A stretch of 64,000 nucleotides of DNA from an uncultured Eubacteriales bacterium (GCA_934477125.1 CAKSOL010000012.1:1-64000); one strand, 5' to 3'; counted from the stretch's first letter, positions 7,490-18,160 are shown. The notes: generated by a model from the letters alone, not told the origin. Made by a program: numbers and translations.

Positions 7490-10118
7490 TGAGAAGTATT
7501 TTCCTTAAAAGCACTAAATCATTTGTATCGTCCATACCGTCGCTGTTTATATCCAGAGTGAATTTTTCAACCGAATATTCCGGAGAGGAAATGCTCTTTT
7601 TAGCGCGCACCAAATCGAGAATATCGCATTTTCCGTCGCCGTTGCAGTCTCCGAAATCATAAAGCTTTTCGATATAATGATTGTCTCCGATAGTGTATTC
7701 GACAGTATTCCATACATTTCTGAGCGCAGATACAAGAGTCTCATCGTCAGCGCTTTCAGAATATTTCAAGGTTATCAGCGCGCGGTTCAGCTGCTCAGCG
7801 CCGTTTGTGAACACGGCGTTTTCGGTTGCAAGCAGCGCCTCTGCACGCTTAACCCAGGTTGTGCGAACGGTGCTGTCCGCCCAGCTTTCCTTTGCCGCCG
7901 TTACCCTATGTATGCCGCCGCCGATGGAATAAAGTCCGGTTGCGCTGTCGGGGAAAACGGGTTCGCCGTCAACGGATATAACCTCGCAGTCTGCGGAAAT
8001 TTCGTATCCCGTCAGTCCCGATTCGCCGCATACCGCGGAAACTCTGATACCGGTGTCAGCCTTGATAACCGTATCGAACGAAGCGTCGGTCATAGTCGAA
8101 GTCATACCGTTATTGAGAATAACTATTGTTTTATAATTTTTATTTATCGGGGTATCAGAAGCAACCTTTACGGCGTTTACCGTTCCGCCGTTGATTTCGG
8201 CTATTCTAAGTCCTGAGGAGCCGCTATCTCTTACATCTGCGGTCAGACAGAGCGTTCCTACTGTACCATCGTTAATAACAGTCTTAACAGTTCCCTGTGT
8301 TGTATTCGGTAAGCCGTTTAGATGTCCCATTGTTATTTTATTTACCGCTCCGCCATTGACGGTAAAGCTGTAATTTCCTTTCCAAATTAAGGGATTTGGT
8401 GTGTTAGCGGTATTGCGCCAACCGTTTGCTACTGCAATTATGTTGACCGAACCGCCGTTTACTGTTATATCGGTACTAACTCCCGAAAGACTTCCGTTAT
8501 ATCCTCCTGCAAACACAGTTCCGAAATTGCCGGAATTAACTGTCATTTTGTTCTCGGAGTTTGCGGTCAGAAAAGCAACGTTTTTATTGCTTGCGTTAGA
8601 CGGAGTTGTGATTCCGTCACCAAACGTGACATCAGTCCCTACGCCTCTTTCAGCCTTAAAGCCGAAATCATAATTTGACACAGGCGCAAACCGCAAGTTG
8701 CTGAACGAAATTTTTCCGGCTAAGTTATATGTATTAAGGCTCGCTATCGCCGCATCATCACCTATACCGACAAAATTTATCGCCTTGTCAATTCTGCCGA
8801 GTGCATAATGTCCGGTTTCTGCCGAGCCGACAGTTCCTTTAATGTACACCGTTCCGCCGTTTTTTACTGCGTTTAACGCATCGTCAAACGCCATAGGGCT
8901 TTCTTCGGATAAGCCGTCGCCGCTGCCGTCCGCCGAGGCGTAAACGCTTTCCATAAGCTCACCCTGAACAGTTACGGTATGAACGCCGCCGCCGATTGAG
9001 TACAATCCGCTTGTTCCGTCCGCAGACGCCATCTGACCGTCAATATAAACTATCTTATCAGATACGATTTTATATCCTTTGAGGGCTGAATCCTGATAAA
9101 CCGCAGATACCTCAGCACCGGCGTCAGCCTTGATAACCGTATCGAACGAGGCGTCATTCATAGCTGAAATATTTTCAGCCATACCGTTATTGAGAATAAC
9201 TATTGTTTTAAAGCCCTTGTTTATAGGCGTTTCTCCTACCTTAACGGTATTTACGGAACCGCCGTTGATTTCGGCTATTCTGAGTCCTGAGGAGTTTATA
9301 TCCTTATTGGCGGCAGTTAAACAAATCGTGCCAACATCGCCGCCGTTAACGACAGTTTTAACAATTCCGCGAGTTGTGCGCAATCCGCCTGTCAAATGAC
9401 CCATTGTTATATTATTTACCTTACCGCTGTTGACGGTGAAGCTGTAATTTCCGCTCCAGGTAAGGCTCGCACTCCAGCCGCTGCTGCTCCAGCCGTTTGC
9501 TACTGCGATTATGTTGACCGAACCGCCGTTTACTGTTATATCGGTATTGACTCCGGAGAGATTTCCGTTATATCCTCCGGCGAACACAGTTCCGAAATTG
9601 CCGGAATTAACCGTCATTTTGTTCTCGGTGTTTGCGGTCAGAAAAGCGACATTTTTATTTTTTGCGAAAGACGGAGTTGTGATATTCTCCCCGAAGGTAA
9701 CATCAACGCCGGCTCCCCTTTCAGCCTTGAAACCGAAAGGATCGTATTCATTTACCGGAGTAAACTTCAGGTTGCTGAACGAAATTTTTCCGGCTAAATT
9801 ATATGTGTTAAGGCTTGTTATAGCTGCGTCGTCACCGATACCGACAAAATTTATCGCCTTATCGGTTCTGCCAAGCTGATAGTGTCCGGTTTCCGCCGAG
9901 CCGACAGTTCCTTTAATGTAAACCGTTCCGCCGTTTTTTACTGCGTTTAATGCGTCGTCAAACGCCATAGGATTTTCTTCGGATAAGCCGTCGCCGCTGC
10001 CGTCCGCCGACGCATAAACCGCATACATATCGGCGTCCGCAAAGGCGGGTATAACACCGAAGATTGAAATAATCATAGAAATGGCAGAAAGAATTGTAAG
10101 AAATTTTTTCATTTTCAT
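7476..10118 (-). CDS. Secreted dockerin protein with two beta-helix modules
   Basis: The chosen start (10118) gives 880 residues and follows GGAG by 9 bases; an in-frame extension to 10286 has no such signal. A signal peptide (MKMKKFLTILSAISMI, ending near AFADA) leads into two near-identical modules of about 350 residues, each opening VYASADGSGDG and rich in NGG-turn repeats, as in parallel beta-helices. A short helical linker follows, then a C-terminal type I dockerin with two calcium loops (DCNGDGKCDILD and DINSDGMDDTND). Dockerins plug enzymes or adhesins into cohesin scaffolds. No catalytic residues are evident in the modules, so a binding or surface role is as likely as lyase activity. 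Confidence 0.85.
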   Translation of the reverse strand: MKMKKFLTILSAISMIISIFGVIPAFADADMYAVYASADGSGDGLSEENPMAFDDALNAVKNGGTVYIKGTVGSAETGHYQLGRTDKAINFVGIGDDAAITSLNTYNLAGKISFSNLKFTPVNEYDPFGFKAERGAGVDVTFGENITTPSFAKNKNVAFLTANTENKMTVNSGNFGTVFAGGYNGNLSGVNTDITVNGGSVNIIAVANGWSSSGWSASLTWSGNYSFTVNSGKVNNITMGHLTGGLRTTRGIVKTVVNGGDVGTICLTAANKDINSSGLRIAEINGGSVNTVKVGETPINKGFKTIVILNNGMAENISAMNDASFDTVIKADAGAEVSAVYQDSALKGYKIVSDKIVYIDGQMASADGTSGLYSIGGGVHTVTVQGELMESVYASADGSGDGLSEESPMAFDDALNAVKNGGTVYIKGTVGSAETGHYALGRIDKAINFVGIGDDAAIASLNTYNLAGKISFSNLRFAPVSNYDFGFKAERGVGTDVTFGDGITTPSNASNKNVAFLTANSENKMTVNSGNFGTVFAGGYNGSLSGVSTDITVNGGSVNIIAVANGWRNTANTPNPLIWKGNYSFTVNGGAVNKITMGHLNGLPNTTQGTVKTVINDGTVGTLCLTADVRDSGSSGLRIAEINGGTVNAVKVASDTPINKNYKTIVILNNGMTSTMTDASFDTVIKADTGIRVSAVCGESGLTGYEISADCEVISVDGEPVFPDSATGLYSIGGGIHRVTAAKESWADSTVRTTWVKRAEALLATENAVFTNGAEQLNRALITLKYSESADDETLVSALRNVWNTVEYTIGDNHYIEKLYDFGDCNGDGKCDILDLVRAKKSISSPEYSVEKFTLDINSDGMDDTNDLVLLRKILLNDAV
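7888..10018 (-). repeat. Two tandem copies of the beta-helix module
   Basis: Copy 1 spans about 8950-10018 and copy 2 about 7888-8944. They are nearly identical at DNA level over long stretches, for example around 8820-8890 against 9898-9968. The same module family recurs in the genes at 13493 and 34132. Confidence 0.85.
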
Positions 10119-10402
10119 AATTTTCAACTCCAAACAAATGATTTTTGCCGGGGAAATTAAAATGCCGGATACATGAGCACAGACAAAAATCGCCTCTTTA
10201 AAATTCTGTGACCTAAAATGAGCTGAATTTTGAGTGATTTTTGGTGCGGAGAAAACCGCAAGGCTAACGCCTGCGGGTGACGACAAGCCGAAAAGCGCCG
10301 GAATTGAGCCGTTTTAGGCGTGTTCGGACTTGTCAGCTTTGCTTATATTTAGCCGCATCACCTCTTTTGAAATTTTAATCTGCGTTTACGAAATATGAGA
10401 CG
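10119..10402. promoter_or_regulatory. Leader of the dockerin gene, with shared upstream element
   Basis: This 284-base stretch has no convincing gene. It contains a 30-base element (10287-10316) that aligns without gaps with 45041-45070 and 38355-38384, each upstream of a dockerin-protein gene. It also has short inverted sequence (GACAAGCC against GGACTTGTC). It may hold the promoter and a structured leader of the dockerin gene. No clear -35/-10 pair was found. Confidence 0.45.
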
Positions 10403-12079
10403 CTAAACAGCCTCAGCGATTTCATCGTTGATTTTTTCCCGAATTTCCAGCATACGCCTGTCGTTTTCGGGCTGATATTTAAATGTAACCTTATCCTTTG
10501 CCGCCTTTTCCAGAATATCGACCGCGTATTCACGTCCCTTTAGCTGCTCCAGCAGCTGCAATGCGCGCAAATCCTGCAATCCGAGGAAAAAGACGCGTCC
10601 CGTTATCGATTCCTCCGGCACGCCGTTTTCTCCGGGATAAACCGAAAAGGCATCCCCGGATGCAAAGGCGCAGTCTGCGTCGGTAACGGCATAGGGGTCA
10701 ATCTGCTTATACGAGAAAGCCGAATTATAAAAATTATATCCCCATTGCAAAAAGCCTTTTATCGAATTGCGGTACAGCTGAATACCGATAACGCGGTTTC
10801 TGCGGGACGGCATTGAGAAAAAGCGGTTGCTGACACCGACGCTCTGACCGCCGCAGTAATACGCCCAAAGCTCGGATATTCCTGCATTCAAAAACGGTTC
10901 TATCCGGTCGGTAGCGCAGATAGGGTGCTGCATAACACCGTCCTTATAAAACTCAAAATCGCTCACGGCGTCGATTATCGGGAATTCCTTTAAAAACGGC
11001 TCGACTATTTTCTTCGCAAAGCAATAGCTGTTCAAATGGGCGATACTCGGCTCATCGGAAATATGGAAATAGCATTTACCGGCTATTCCCCATTCCTTCA
11101 GCCGCTTTATAAGCTCCGGGAGCATAGCCTCAAGAAACGCCTTATATTTGCCGTCTCCGGCAGATGTATTCATACTGAAAATAAGTTGTCTTTCGCCGTC
11201 AACCTCGGCATAAATATTCGGACAGGATTCGCTGCCCCACTGAGTAAAAAGGTGGCAAATCTCGAAATATTCAATTCCGCATTTAAGGCACATATCGACC
11301 CAGCGTTTCAGCTTCGAGAAGCCAAACGAATATTTACCGTTTTCAACCGAAATGTCCAGCAGCTGAACATCGGTGCGCCGCGCCTTGGGAGAGGTATCAA
11401 GCGGAGGAGTTATGACGGGAGTTAAAATCATATTTATTCCCATTCCGACCGCCGTATTGACAAAGTTCTCAATAATTCTCCAATGCTCCTCGCTGTAAGC
11501 CGGAACACCGTAATAATTTGCAAGGCAGTCGGCATGGAACCATTGGGTGTAAATCAGCTGCATTTCGGGGAGAACGGCGTTTATAACCGTAAGCTCAACC
11601 GTAAACCGAGCCGCCTCATTTCCTTTTTTATCGGAAAGAATAACGGTTACGGGATAGGTTCCGGCAGCGGTTTCCTCCGAGGTATGTATTTCAATCCAGA
11701 GCGAGGTCCACTGACCTATCGGGAGATAGCACATTCCGTCGGAAAGCCCGCTCAGTCTGTCAGGATACATTCCGACGCTGGTGCGAAGATAATTTTCGTC
11801 TATTTCGGTAGGGACGGGCAAGTTGCTCGGAACAAGCTTTACCTGCCTGCAGGAAATGTCTGCATTTACCGCGCTTTCGATTTTAACGGAATATTTCTTC
11901 CGCTGCGGTCCGACGCACAGCTCGCCCGGCAGCTTTTCATATCGCAGCGCCGCCTGAAAGCAGATAGCTTCCCGTTTAAGACCTGTAAGCTTAAAGTCCC
12001 TGTAACACTCATTCGGCTGCTCGTCCGGAAAAACCTTTTCCAGGCAGCTCACCGGATAAAACTGAATGTGCGAATCCAT
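10403..12079 (-). CDS. DUF4091 glycoside-hydrolase-like protein
   Basis: This 558-residue protein looks like the DUF4091 family, whose members have a beta-sandwich N-terminus followed by a TIM-barrel-like domain. Cues are YTQWFHADCLANYY near residue 180, FEICHLFTQWG, CYFHISDEP near 345, the ELWAYYC segment near 400 and FLQWGYNFYNS near 450. The acidic residues in HISDEP are candidate catalytic groups. Start ATG follows GGGG by 6 bases. No signal peptide is present, so it acts in the cytoplasm, presumably on imported oligosaccharides. It lies 10 bases after the signal-less beta-helix gene. Specificity is unknown. Confidence 0.8.
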   Translation of the reverse strand: MDSHIQFYPVSCLEKVFPDEQPNECYRDFKLTGLKREAICFQAALRYEKLPGELCVGPQRKKYSVKIESAVNADISCRQVKLVPSNLPVPTEIDENYLRTSVGMYPDRLSGLSDGMCYLPIGQWTSLWIEIHTSEETAAGTYPVTVILSDKKGNEAARFTVELTVINAVLPEMQLIYTQWFHADCLANYYGVPAYSEEHWRIIENFVNTAVGMGINMILTPVITPPLDTSPKARRTDVQLLDISVENGKYSFGFSKLKRWVDMCLKCGIEYFEICHLFTQWGSESCPNIYAEVDGERQLIFSMNTSAGDGKYKAFLEAMLPELIKRLKEWGIAGKCYFHISDEPSIAHLNSYCFAKKIVEPFLKEFPIIDAVSDFEFYKDGVMQHPICATDRIEPFLNAGISELWAYYCGGQSVGVSNRFFSMPSRRNRVIGIQLYRNSIKGFLQWGYNFYNSAFSYKQIDPYAVTDADCAFASGDAFSVYPGENGVPEESITGRVFFLGLQDLRALQLLEQLKGREYAVDILEKAAKDKVTFKYQPENDRRMLEIREKINDEIAEAV

Positions 12080-12089
12080 ACCGTACCCC

Positions 12090-13475
12090 TTATTCTAACC
12101 ATTTAATTATTTTTGCATCCTTTTCCATAACGGAAATTGCCGCTTCAAATTCCTTTTGACCGGAAGCTGTTATTTTATCGCCGAACCAATTTGCTATTCC
12201 CTTTTCCGTAGCACGCTGATAATAAGAATTGCGGCGCATAATATGTTCGGGATTGGGCTTTTCAAACTTCCAGCTGTACATTCCGCCCAGCGCGCAGTCG
12301 AAAATATTATCCTCAAAAACGAAATTCTTCATATTCGGGTAATGACGCACACCCCACGGTCCCTGAACCGCTCTCGCTCCGCGGACGCAGCCCTTTACCC
12401 AGCCGTAGCCGGTAAATCTCGTTATGTTGCCGCCGCAGTATATGTTCTCTATAACGCCGTAATCCGGCTTTGAAAAGTTTGAGCTGTTCCACCATTCAAT
12501 TCCGCACATACCGCAGTATTCCATTAAATTGTTTGTGAATTTAATGTTTTTATAAACTGTTGAGTCGTCCCCGCCCTGAAAGGTCATAGCTGAATCGAAA
12601 ATCTGATACACAAAGCAGCGGTCAACCAAAATATTCTGACAGCCCGCAGTAAACTCTATTCCGTTGCCGAACCTGTTTTGGCGGCGTTCATGATATGAGC
12701 CGCCTGTCCAGGCGATTTCGCAGTTGGTTATAGCTATATTGCGGCAGTCGGCGCTGCCCCTTATCGCGAATGTTCCGCTGTATTTAAAGCAGATATTGTC
12801 AATAGTTACATTACATGCCGCTTTGCCGTTGCGGTCGGGACGCAGCCCCTTATCGAGATTGAACAAAATCGTCCGTACCCCGATTTCTATATCATCGAAC
12901 ACCTCTCCGGGATTTCCCAAATCGCAATATAGATAAAACGCGCTTTCCTCCCAGTAATGGCTGAAATCGAAATTCTTTTGCAGCTCGCCGGGAGTTTTGA
13001 ATTTCTCTCCGGTTTCGTCTCCTCCGTTAAAAACAACTATGCCGGCGTCGGTATTCGGGAAATACGGAATTTTCCAAACGTTTTCCCTATCCGTTTTAAT
13101 CCATATATCAGGCTTTGCATAATTCATATACGAGCCGTAAATCATAGGCTTGGGTCCGCTGCCGTAAGCGCCGTATGAGACGCCGCTGCGCAGATAAAAG
13201 CCCTCGGAAAGTCTGAAAAGAGAGCCGCGCTCCAACAGCACCGCGTCCCCTTCTTCAAAATCCATCCAGCGAATCCGGTCAAACGAGCGGAAAGGGGTCT
13301 GCGGCGATTTCCCGTCGTTCAGGTCATCGCCGTTCTCCGATGAAATATAATATGACGTTCCTGTAATTCTCAGGTTATCCCGCGCATCTAGGATTTCATC
13401 GCGCAGCGCCGCCGCCCGGTCGTCCGAACCGCCGGTCATATTATATGATTTTCCGTAAATATTTGAATAGTCCAC
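12090..13475 (-). CDS. Cytoplasmic right-handed beta-helix protein (pectate-lyase-like fold)
   Basis: The GTG at 13475 follows GGGGAG and gives 461 residues with no signal peptide. The N-terminal part (YYISSENGDDLNDGKSPQTPF) is the usual opening of parallel beta-helix proteins, followed by many short strands (IDNICFKYSG, IAITNCEIAWTGG, VDRCFVYQIFDSA). Highly conserved segments shared with the lipoprotein at 28305 and the C-terminal half of the 34132 protein are EYCGM-x-G-x-EWW, RFTGYGWVKG and ALGGMYS. These strings probably line the active or binding cleft. Family function is not known to me; polysaccharide lyase, epimerase or hydrolase are options. Confidence 0.75.
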   Translation of the reverse strand: MDYSNIYGKSYNMTGGSDDRAAALRDEILDARDNLRITGTSYYISSENGDDLNDGKSPQTPFRSFDRIRWMDFEEGDAVLLERGSLFRLSEGFYLRSGVSYGAYGSGPKPMIYGSYMNYAKPDIWIKTDRENVWKIPYFPNTDAGIVVFNGGDETGEKFKTPGELQKNFDFSHYWEESAFYLYCDLGNPGEVFDDIEIGVRTILFNLDKGLRPDRNGKAACNVTIDNICFKYSGTFAIRGSADCRNIAITNCEIAWTGGSYHERRQNRFGNGIEFTAGCQNILVDRCFVYQIFDSAMTFQGGDDSTVYKNIKFTNNLMEYCGMCGIEWWNSSNFSKPDYGVIENIYCGGNITRFTGYGWVKGCVRGARAVQGPWGVRHYPNMKNFVFEDNIFDCALGGMYSWKFEKPNPEHIMRRNSYYQRATEKGIANWFGDKITASGQKEFEAAISVMEKDAKIIKWLE

Positions 13476-13492
13476 AGCCTTGCTCCCCTATA

Positions 13493-16400
13493 TCAGTTTT
13501 TCTTTTTGCGTTTTTTAACGGCTGAAATTATGAACACCGCCGCTGCCGCCGCCACAACCGCTATTGCCGCCGCAACGGGAATTACCGTCCCTGCGCTTAC
13601 GGCTGAAGATTTTTTAACCGTGTTTCTTTTAACCGAGGACTTTGTTACTCCTCCGCTCACGATTTTCTCATTTTCAGCGTCGTAAATGACCGCTCCGCTC
13701 TTGGCGGAGGTTTTAATCTCGTAAAGCTCGCCGTTTACCGTTGACAGCGCCGTTAAAAGTATTTCCTTTCCACTTTCGGCAACTATGAAAATTTCGCAGT
13801 CGCCCTCGGAAACATTTTCAAATATATATCTGCCGTCGCTGTCGGTTACAGCGGTTTCTCCTCCGGGAGAAAGCCTGAGCTTCAGTCCGCTTATGGGATT
13901 TCCCGACTTATCGACTATCCGTCCGCTGATTGTGCAGCCGTCGGTATCGGAGGTATCGCTTTCAATATAGCTGTAATGAGTTTCCGAACGGCTGTTGTAA
14001 ACCAGCACCAGCGTTGCGACATCGCCGCTGCTTTCGAGCCATATTTCATCGGAATATTCAAGTTCGGTGCCGTCCGGCTCAATCAGATAGAGGATATAGC
14101 CGCCGACAGGGATTTTGCCGGAAGCGAACGAACCGTCCTTATTTACCGCTGCGGTAAAGCTGCCGCCCTCTCCGAGGCTCACAATGCGGATTTTAAATCC
14201 TGAGAAATTCTTAACGGCGGAGGAAACGAGCTTACCGGTTATAACTCCGGTATCAGCGCTTGCATTATCGCTTACCTCGTCCGGATTCCACCATTGACCG
14301 TAATCCTCGACATCGAAATACCCGTCAGGAATAAGGGTCAGCTCTCCGGTCCATGGACCGTTGTAATTTATAGCGGGGTCTCCCGGATAGGTTCCCTCCA
14401 TCATTTTTGTAAGCTCCATCCAGCGCAGTCCCGACTGAACCGTCCAGTCGCTGAACTTACCGTCCTTGCCGAAGAAATCCGCCTGATTAACATTGCTTAT
14501 TATGTTATAGTTACTGTCCGCCTCATACATTTCAAGACCGGTTATGTATCCGGTATTACGCCCGTCAATTTCTATTTGCAGGAAGAATGAATAGGATTCG
14601 CGCAGGTGGAATGTATATTTATAGCCTTTTACTTCATCGGCTAAAATTTTAGTTGGGTTTCCGTCATAGTCCGAAACATAAAATCCGACCGGATCTCTGC
14701 CGTAGGTAGGACGCAGATAGAACGACACAACATAATTCCTGCCGTTTGTCTGACCCCTTGTAACGGAATACGGCAGCTCGATTGTAAGCCGTCCCGTTGC
14801 GCCGCTGCGGCAGGCATAGCTCATCATCTTGGGGCCTGCCGGAACGGCAACGTCCTGACCTCTCGGACGGGCAAAATAGCTCATTCCTCCTATTGAGGCA
14901 AGCGTTTCGCGGGAGAATACGTTAAGATTGTCCCAATACATCTGGAACCAGGAATAGCCCATATACTCAAAATCGCTGTCAAGCAGAATATTGGCCTTTT
15001 CGGTGTCCGCATCCTCATAAAGACTTATACCGTAGCAATAGCCCGGTTTATCCTTTGTACAGCGCACGCCGACATAAATAATAACGTTTCCGGGAATTTC
15101 CGGGTCGGCAAACGTTCCGTTTTCGCCCTCCTGCGGCGGAACGAAATAAATAATCTTTCTGTACCACTCTTTATCGTTTATAACCTTGGTTATGCAGGAC
15201 TCCATATCCCCGTTCCCGTTCGGCTGAGAGAATACCGCTCCGCCGAATACCGCATTGGTTGTAAAAAACGACAGAACATAGGTCTTATTCGGATTAACCG
15301 AAACCTTTTGGAAATAATATGGATTATTCAGTCCGTTGGATTTAAGAACATAGCTGCCTGTTCCCTTTCCGACCTGCGGACGGATGAAAAAGTCCATCGA
15401 CGACGCAGCCTGCGAGAACGCAACCGAAACAAATCTGCCGTTAGCCTTTTTCTTTGTGCAGTGGTACCATTTTCCGCCGTTTTCGGCAGCTGCTACGCGG
15501 TAAAAACCGGTATCCTCAAGAAGATTGGTTTTGCTGCTGTCGGATGATTCATACAACACCGGATCATAGAAATATCCACTGTTGCACGCCATCGGGAAAA
15601 TACCGACGAACACCAAAACATCCGGGTCGTCCTCGCTTATCCCGAAGGATTTTGAAAGCTCAGCCGTATATTTATCCTTATGAGGAGTAAAAACAATGCT
15701 CTTTTTCAGATATGTTTTATCGTAATAAATATTGCTGACGGCAAACTTCTGGTCGTATGAGGTGTCCTTTTCCAGCGCATACGGAGCATTTTCCATACCC
15801 GTTGAATAGTAATAGCTGAACACATATTCCTTTTCGGGGGTTAGGCGAACCCATTGACCTATCGGCGCGCGTGTGCCGGAGTTTACCTTGATAATTCTCT
15901 TTTCGCTCGGTATCTCGTCTGTAAATTCAACGGTGTGCTCGCCGTCGGACAGTATGAACAGTCCGTTTTCGGTATCGGCGGAGGAAACGCAGCCGTCAAT
16001 CAGAATATACTTTTTGCTTGTTGAAATCTCATAGCCTATAATCTGATTATTCTCAAGGCGGGCAGTAACCTTTCCGCCCTCGCCTGCCGTTATAACCGTA
16101 TTTATATTTGCGGTATTTAAAGAGGCAATCTTCTGTGCCATTCCGTTATTAAGAACAAGCACGGTTTTAAAGTTCTTATTAAGCGGAGTTTCTCCCATTG
16201 AAACAGCGCTGATATTGCCGCCGTTTATTTCGGCAAAGCGAAGTCCGGTAGAGTTTCTGTCGCGGTTGACGCCGCTCAGATATATATGACCTATTTCTCC
16301 GCCGTCAACTCTTAAAACAGCCGTTCCGTTAAAGGTTCTGAGTCCTCCGGTATCATGACCCAAAACAATATTGTCTACCTTTCCGCCCTTAACCGCATAC

Positions 16401-18160
16401 TCAAAATTGCCGCCCCAGGTAATACTGCCGTTCCAGCCTGCCGCGCTCCAGCCGTGAGCTATGGCGAGATATCCTACCGAGCCGCCGTTTATCCTGACCT
16501 TGGTTGAAATACCTGTTTGGTCGCCGTTATAGCCGCCGGTATAAATTCTCGTGAAATTACCCTGTTCAATCGTCAGCTCGTTATTACTGCCGTTTTTCGA
16601 GAACAGAATTGCCGCGTCTCCGGATTTCCAGTTAGACGGCAGCCGGACATTTTCGCCGAACGTTATATTATTTTCATCCGCCTGCGATACGTTAATGCCT
16701 ATCTGACCGGGATTTGCCGCCGTAAACGCTATATTTTCAAAATAAAGTCCGCCTATAAAGGAAAAGCTTTGATTTGCGGCAAAGACCGCATTTTCGCCAA
16801 CGCCTATGAAATTTATTTTCTTCGATTCTATTCCTAAGCTCAAATTTGAGTCGGACGAGCCGATTGTTCCCAAAACATAAATTTTGCCGCCGTCGCGAAC
16901 CGAATTTACCGCCTTGCCGAATTCCATCGGAGAGGAGACGGTTTTTCCGTCGCCTTTTCCGTTCGCCGAGGCGTATATTTCCTCAGGTCCGACCTTTACG
17001 GTATCTGTAAATTCAACCGTATGGTCTCCGGCTCCGATAGAGTATAATCCTGTGCTGTCAGGCTCTATTTTAGAGCCGTCAAGATAGACATATGCTTTTT
17101 CGGTTGTTATCCTGTAACCGCTCAGAACCGATTTTGAGCAGACGGCGGATATTTTTCCGCCCTCGCCTGCGCGGATGACCGTATCTATTCCCGAAATGCT
17201 GCCCGTGTTATCGGCGGTTGAGTTATTGAATATCGCTATTGTTTTAAAATTTTTATTGACCGGCGTTTCGCCGATTTTAACCGTTTCTACCTCGCCGCCG
17301 TTTATCTCGGCTATTCTGAGTCCGGATGAATTTCTGTCCTTATTCAAAGCGCTGAGTACGATTGTTCCGACCTTGCCTCCGTTTACCGTAACCGTCGCTG
17401 TGCCGTTGGTGGTTCTCAGTCCGCCGCTGGCATGACCGAGTATTACATTATCGACTGTTCCGCCGTTGACCGTTAAGCTGTAATTTCCCGACCATACGCA
17501 GCTGCCGTTCCAGCCCGACGCGCTCCAGCCGTGAGCTATAGCGTATGTTCCGATGCTTCCGCCGTTCAGGACTATATCTGAATTTACTCCGCTTAAATTT
17601 CCGTTATAGCCGCCGGAATATATCCTTGTAAAGATGCCGGAATTTATCGTCATTTTATTCTGACTGTCGCCCATTAAAAATGCGGTATGACCGTTATTTG
17701 TCCATTTATCGGGCAATGTTACTCCCTCGCCGAAGGTTACGTCGTTATTCTTCGAGGTTTCGCACTTAAAGCCCAAATCATACTGGGAATTTACCGTAAA
17801 AGCGAGCTTTGAAAAAGAGACCTTACCTATAAGGTTAAAAAGCTTTCCGGCGTGGATTTCAGCCGTTTCATCCGTTCCGACAAAGCTTATAGCCTTATCC
17901 TTACTTCCGATATCAAGGGAGTTTTCCTCGGTTCCGACCTTGCCGACTATATAAACCGTTCCGTTATCCGAAACCGTCTGAACGGCTTTGCCGAACTCCA
18001 TAGGGCTTTCGGCGCTTTTTCCGTCTCCTCCGCCCGAAGCCGAGGCATAAATTTCATTTATTCCCTCAGCCGAGGCAAAAACAATTCCTATTGCCGAAAT
18101 TATAATTGCCAACGAAGTGACTGCCGACAAAACGCCTTTTAATAACTTAAATTTACGCAT
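13493..18160 (-). CDS. Giant membrane-anchored surface protein with beta-helix modules
   Basis: ATG at 18160 (AGGAG 8 bases before) is preferred over GTG at 18169 and gives 1555 residues. Order: signal peptide; two copies of the roughly 350-residue beta-helix module (to about residue 755); a long beta-rich region of carbohydrate-binding-like domains (755-1300); two carboxypeptidase-regulatory-like beta-sandwiches (GVITGKLVSS and TISGRIVDKSGNPISGLKLRLSP); then a C-terminal transmembrane helix and KKRKKKN tail. There is no dockerin and no LPXTG, so the membrane helix anchors it. Placed between a permease and the beta-helix gene, it probably holds or captures polysaccharide at the cell surface before import. 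Confidence 0.8.
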   Translation of the reverse strand: MRKFKLLKGVLSAVTSLAIIISAIGIVFASAEGINEIYASASGGGDGKSAESPMEFGKAVQTVSDNGTVYIVGKVGTEENSLDIGSKDKAISFVGTDETAEIHAGKLFNLIGKVSFSKLAFTVNSQYDLGFKCETSKNNDVTFGEGVTLPDKWTNNGHTAFLMGDSQNKMTINSGIFTRIYSGGYNGNLSGVNSDIVLNGGSIGTYAIAHGWSASGWNGSCVWSGNYSLTVNGGTVDNVILGHASGGLRTTNGTATVTVNGGKVGTIVLSALNKDRNSSGLRIAEINGGEVETVKIGETPVNKNFKTIAIFNNSTADNTGSISGIDTVIRAGEGGKISAVCSKSVLSGYRITTEKAYVYLDGSKIEPDSTGLYSIGAGDHTVEFTDTVKVGPEEIYASANGKGDGKTVSSPMEFGKAVNSVRDGGKIYVLGTIGSSDSNLSLGIESKKINFIGVGENAVFAANQSFSFIGGLYFENIAFTAANPGQIGINVSQADENNITFGENVRLPSNWKSGDAAILFSKNGSNNELTIEQGNFTRIYTGGYNGDQTGISTKVRINGGSVGYLAIAHGWSAAGWNGSITWGGNFEYAVKGGKVDNIVLGHDTGGLRTFNGTAVLRVDGGEIGHIYLSGVNRDRNSTGLRFAEINGGNISAVSMGETPLNKNFKTVLVLNNGMAQKIASLNTANINTVITAGEGGKVTARLENNQIIGYEISTSKKYILIDGCVSSADTENGLFILSDGEHTVEFTDEIPSEKRIIKVNSGTRAPIGQWVRLTPEKEYVFSYYYSTGMENAPYALEKDTSYDQKFAVSNIYYDKTYLKKSIVFTPHKDKYTAELSKSFGISEDDPDVLVFVGIFPMACNSGYFYDPVLYESSDSSKTNLLEDTGFYRVAAAENGGKWYHCTKKKANGRFVSVAFSQAASSMDFFIRPQVGKGTGSYVLKSNGLNNPYYFQKVSVNPNKTYVLSFFTTNAVFGGAVFSQPNGNGDMESCITKVINDKEWYRKIIYFVPPQEGENGTFADPEIPGNVIIYVGVRCTKDKPGYCYGISLYEDADTEKANILLDSDFEYMGYSWFQMYWDNLNVFSRETLASIGGMSYFARPRGQDVAVPAGPKMMSYACRSGATGRLTIELPYSVTRGQTNGRNYVVSFYLRPTYGRDPVGFYVSDYDGNPTKILADEVKGYKYTFHLRESYSFFLQIEIDGRNTGYITGLEMYEADSNYNIISNVNQADFFGKDGKFSDWTVQSGLRWMELTKMMEGTYPGDPAINYNGPWTGELTLIPDGYFDVEDYGQWWNPDEVSDNASADTGVITGKLVSSAVKNFSGFKIRIVSLGEGGSFTAAVNKDGSFASGKIPVGGYILYLIEPDGTELEYSDEIWLESSGDVATLVLVYNSRSETHYSYIESDTSDTDGCTISGRIVDKSGNPISGLKLRLSPGGETAVTDSDGRYIFENVSEGDCEIFIVAESGKEILLTALSTVNGELYEIKTSAKSGAVIYDAENEKIVSGGVTKSSVKRNTVKKSSAVSAGTVIPVAAAIAVVAAAAAVFIISAVKKRKKKN
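15905..18053 (-). repeat. Two copies of the beta-helix module in the giant protein
   Basis: Copy 1 lies at about 16985-18053 and copy 2 at about 15905-16980, opening IYASASGGGDG and IYASANGKGDG. Parts of copy 1 match the first module of the 34132 gene almost base for base (18003-18052 with 38042-38091; 17171-17203 with 37204-37236). Confidence 0.8.

Noticed and set aside
10119..10286. N-terminal extension of the dockerin gene to 10286
   Set aside because: The signal peptide begins at 10118 with a ribosome site just before it; the extension has neither.
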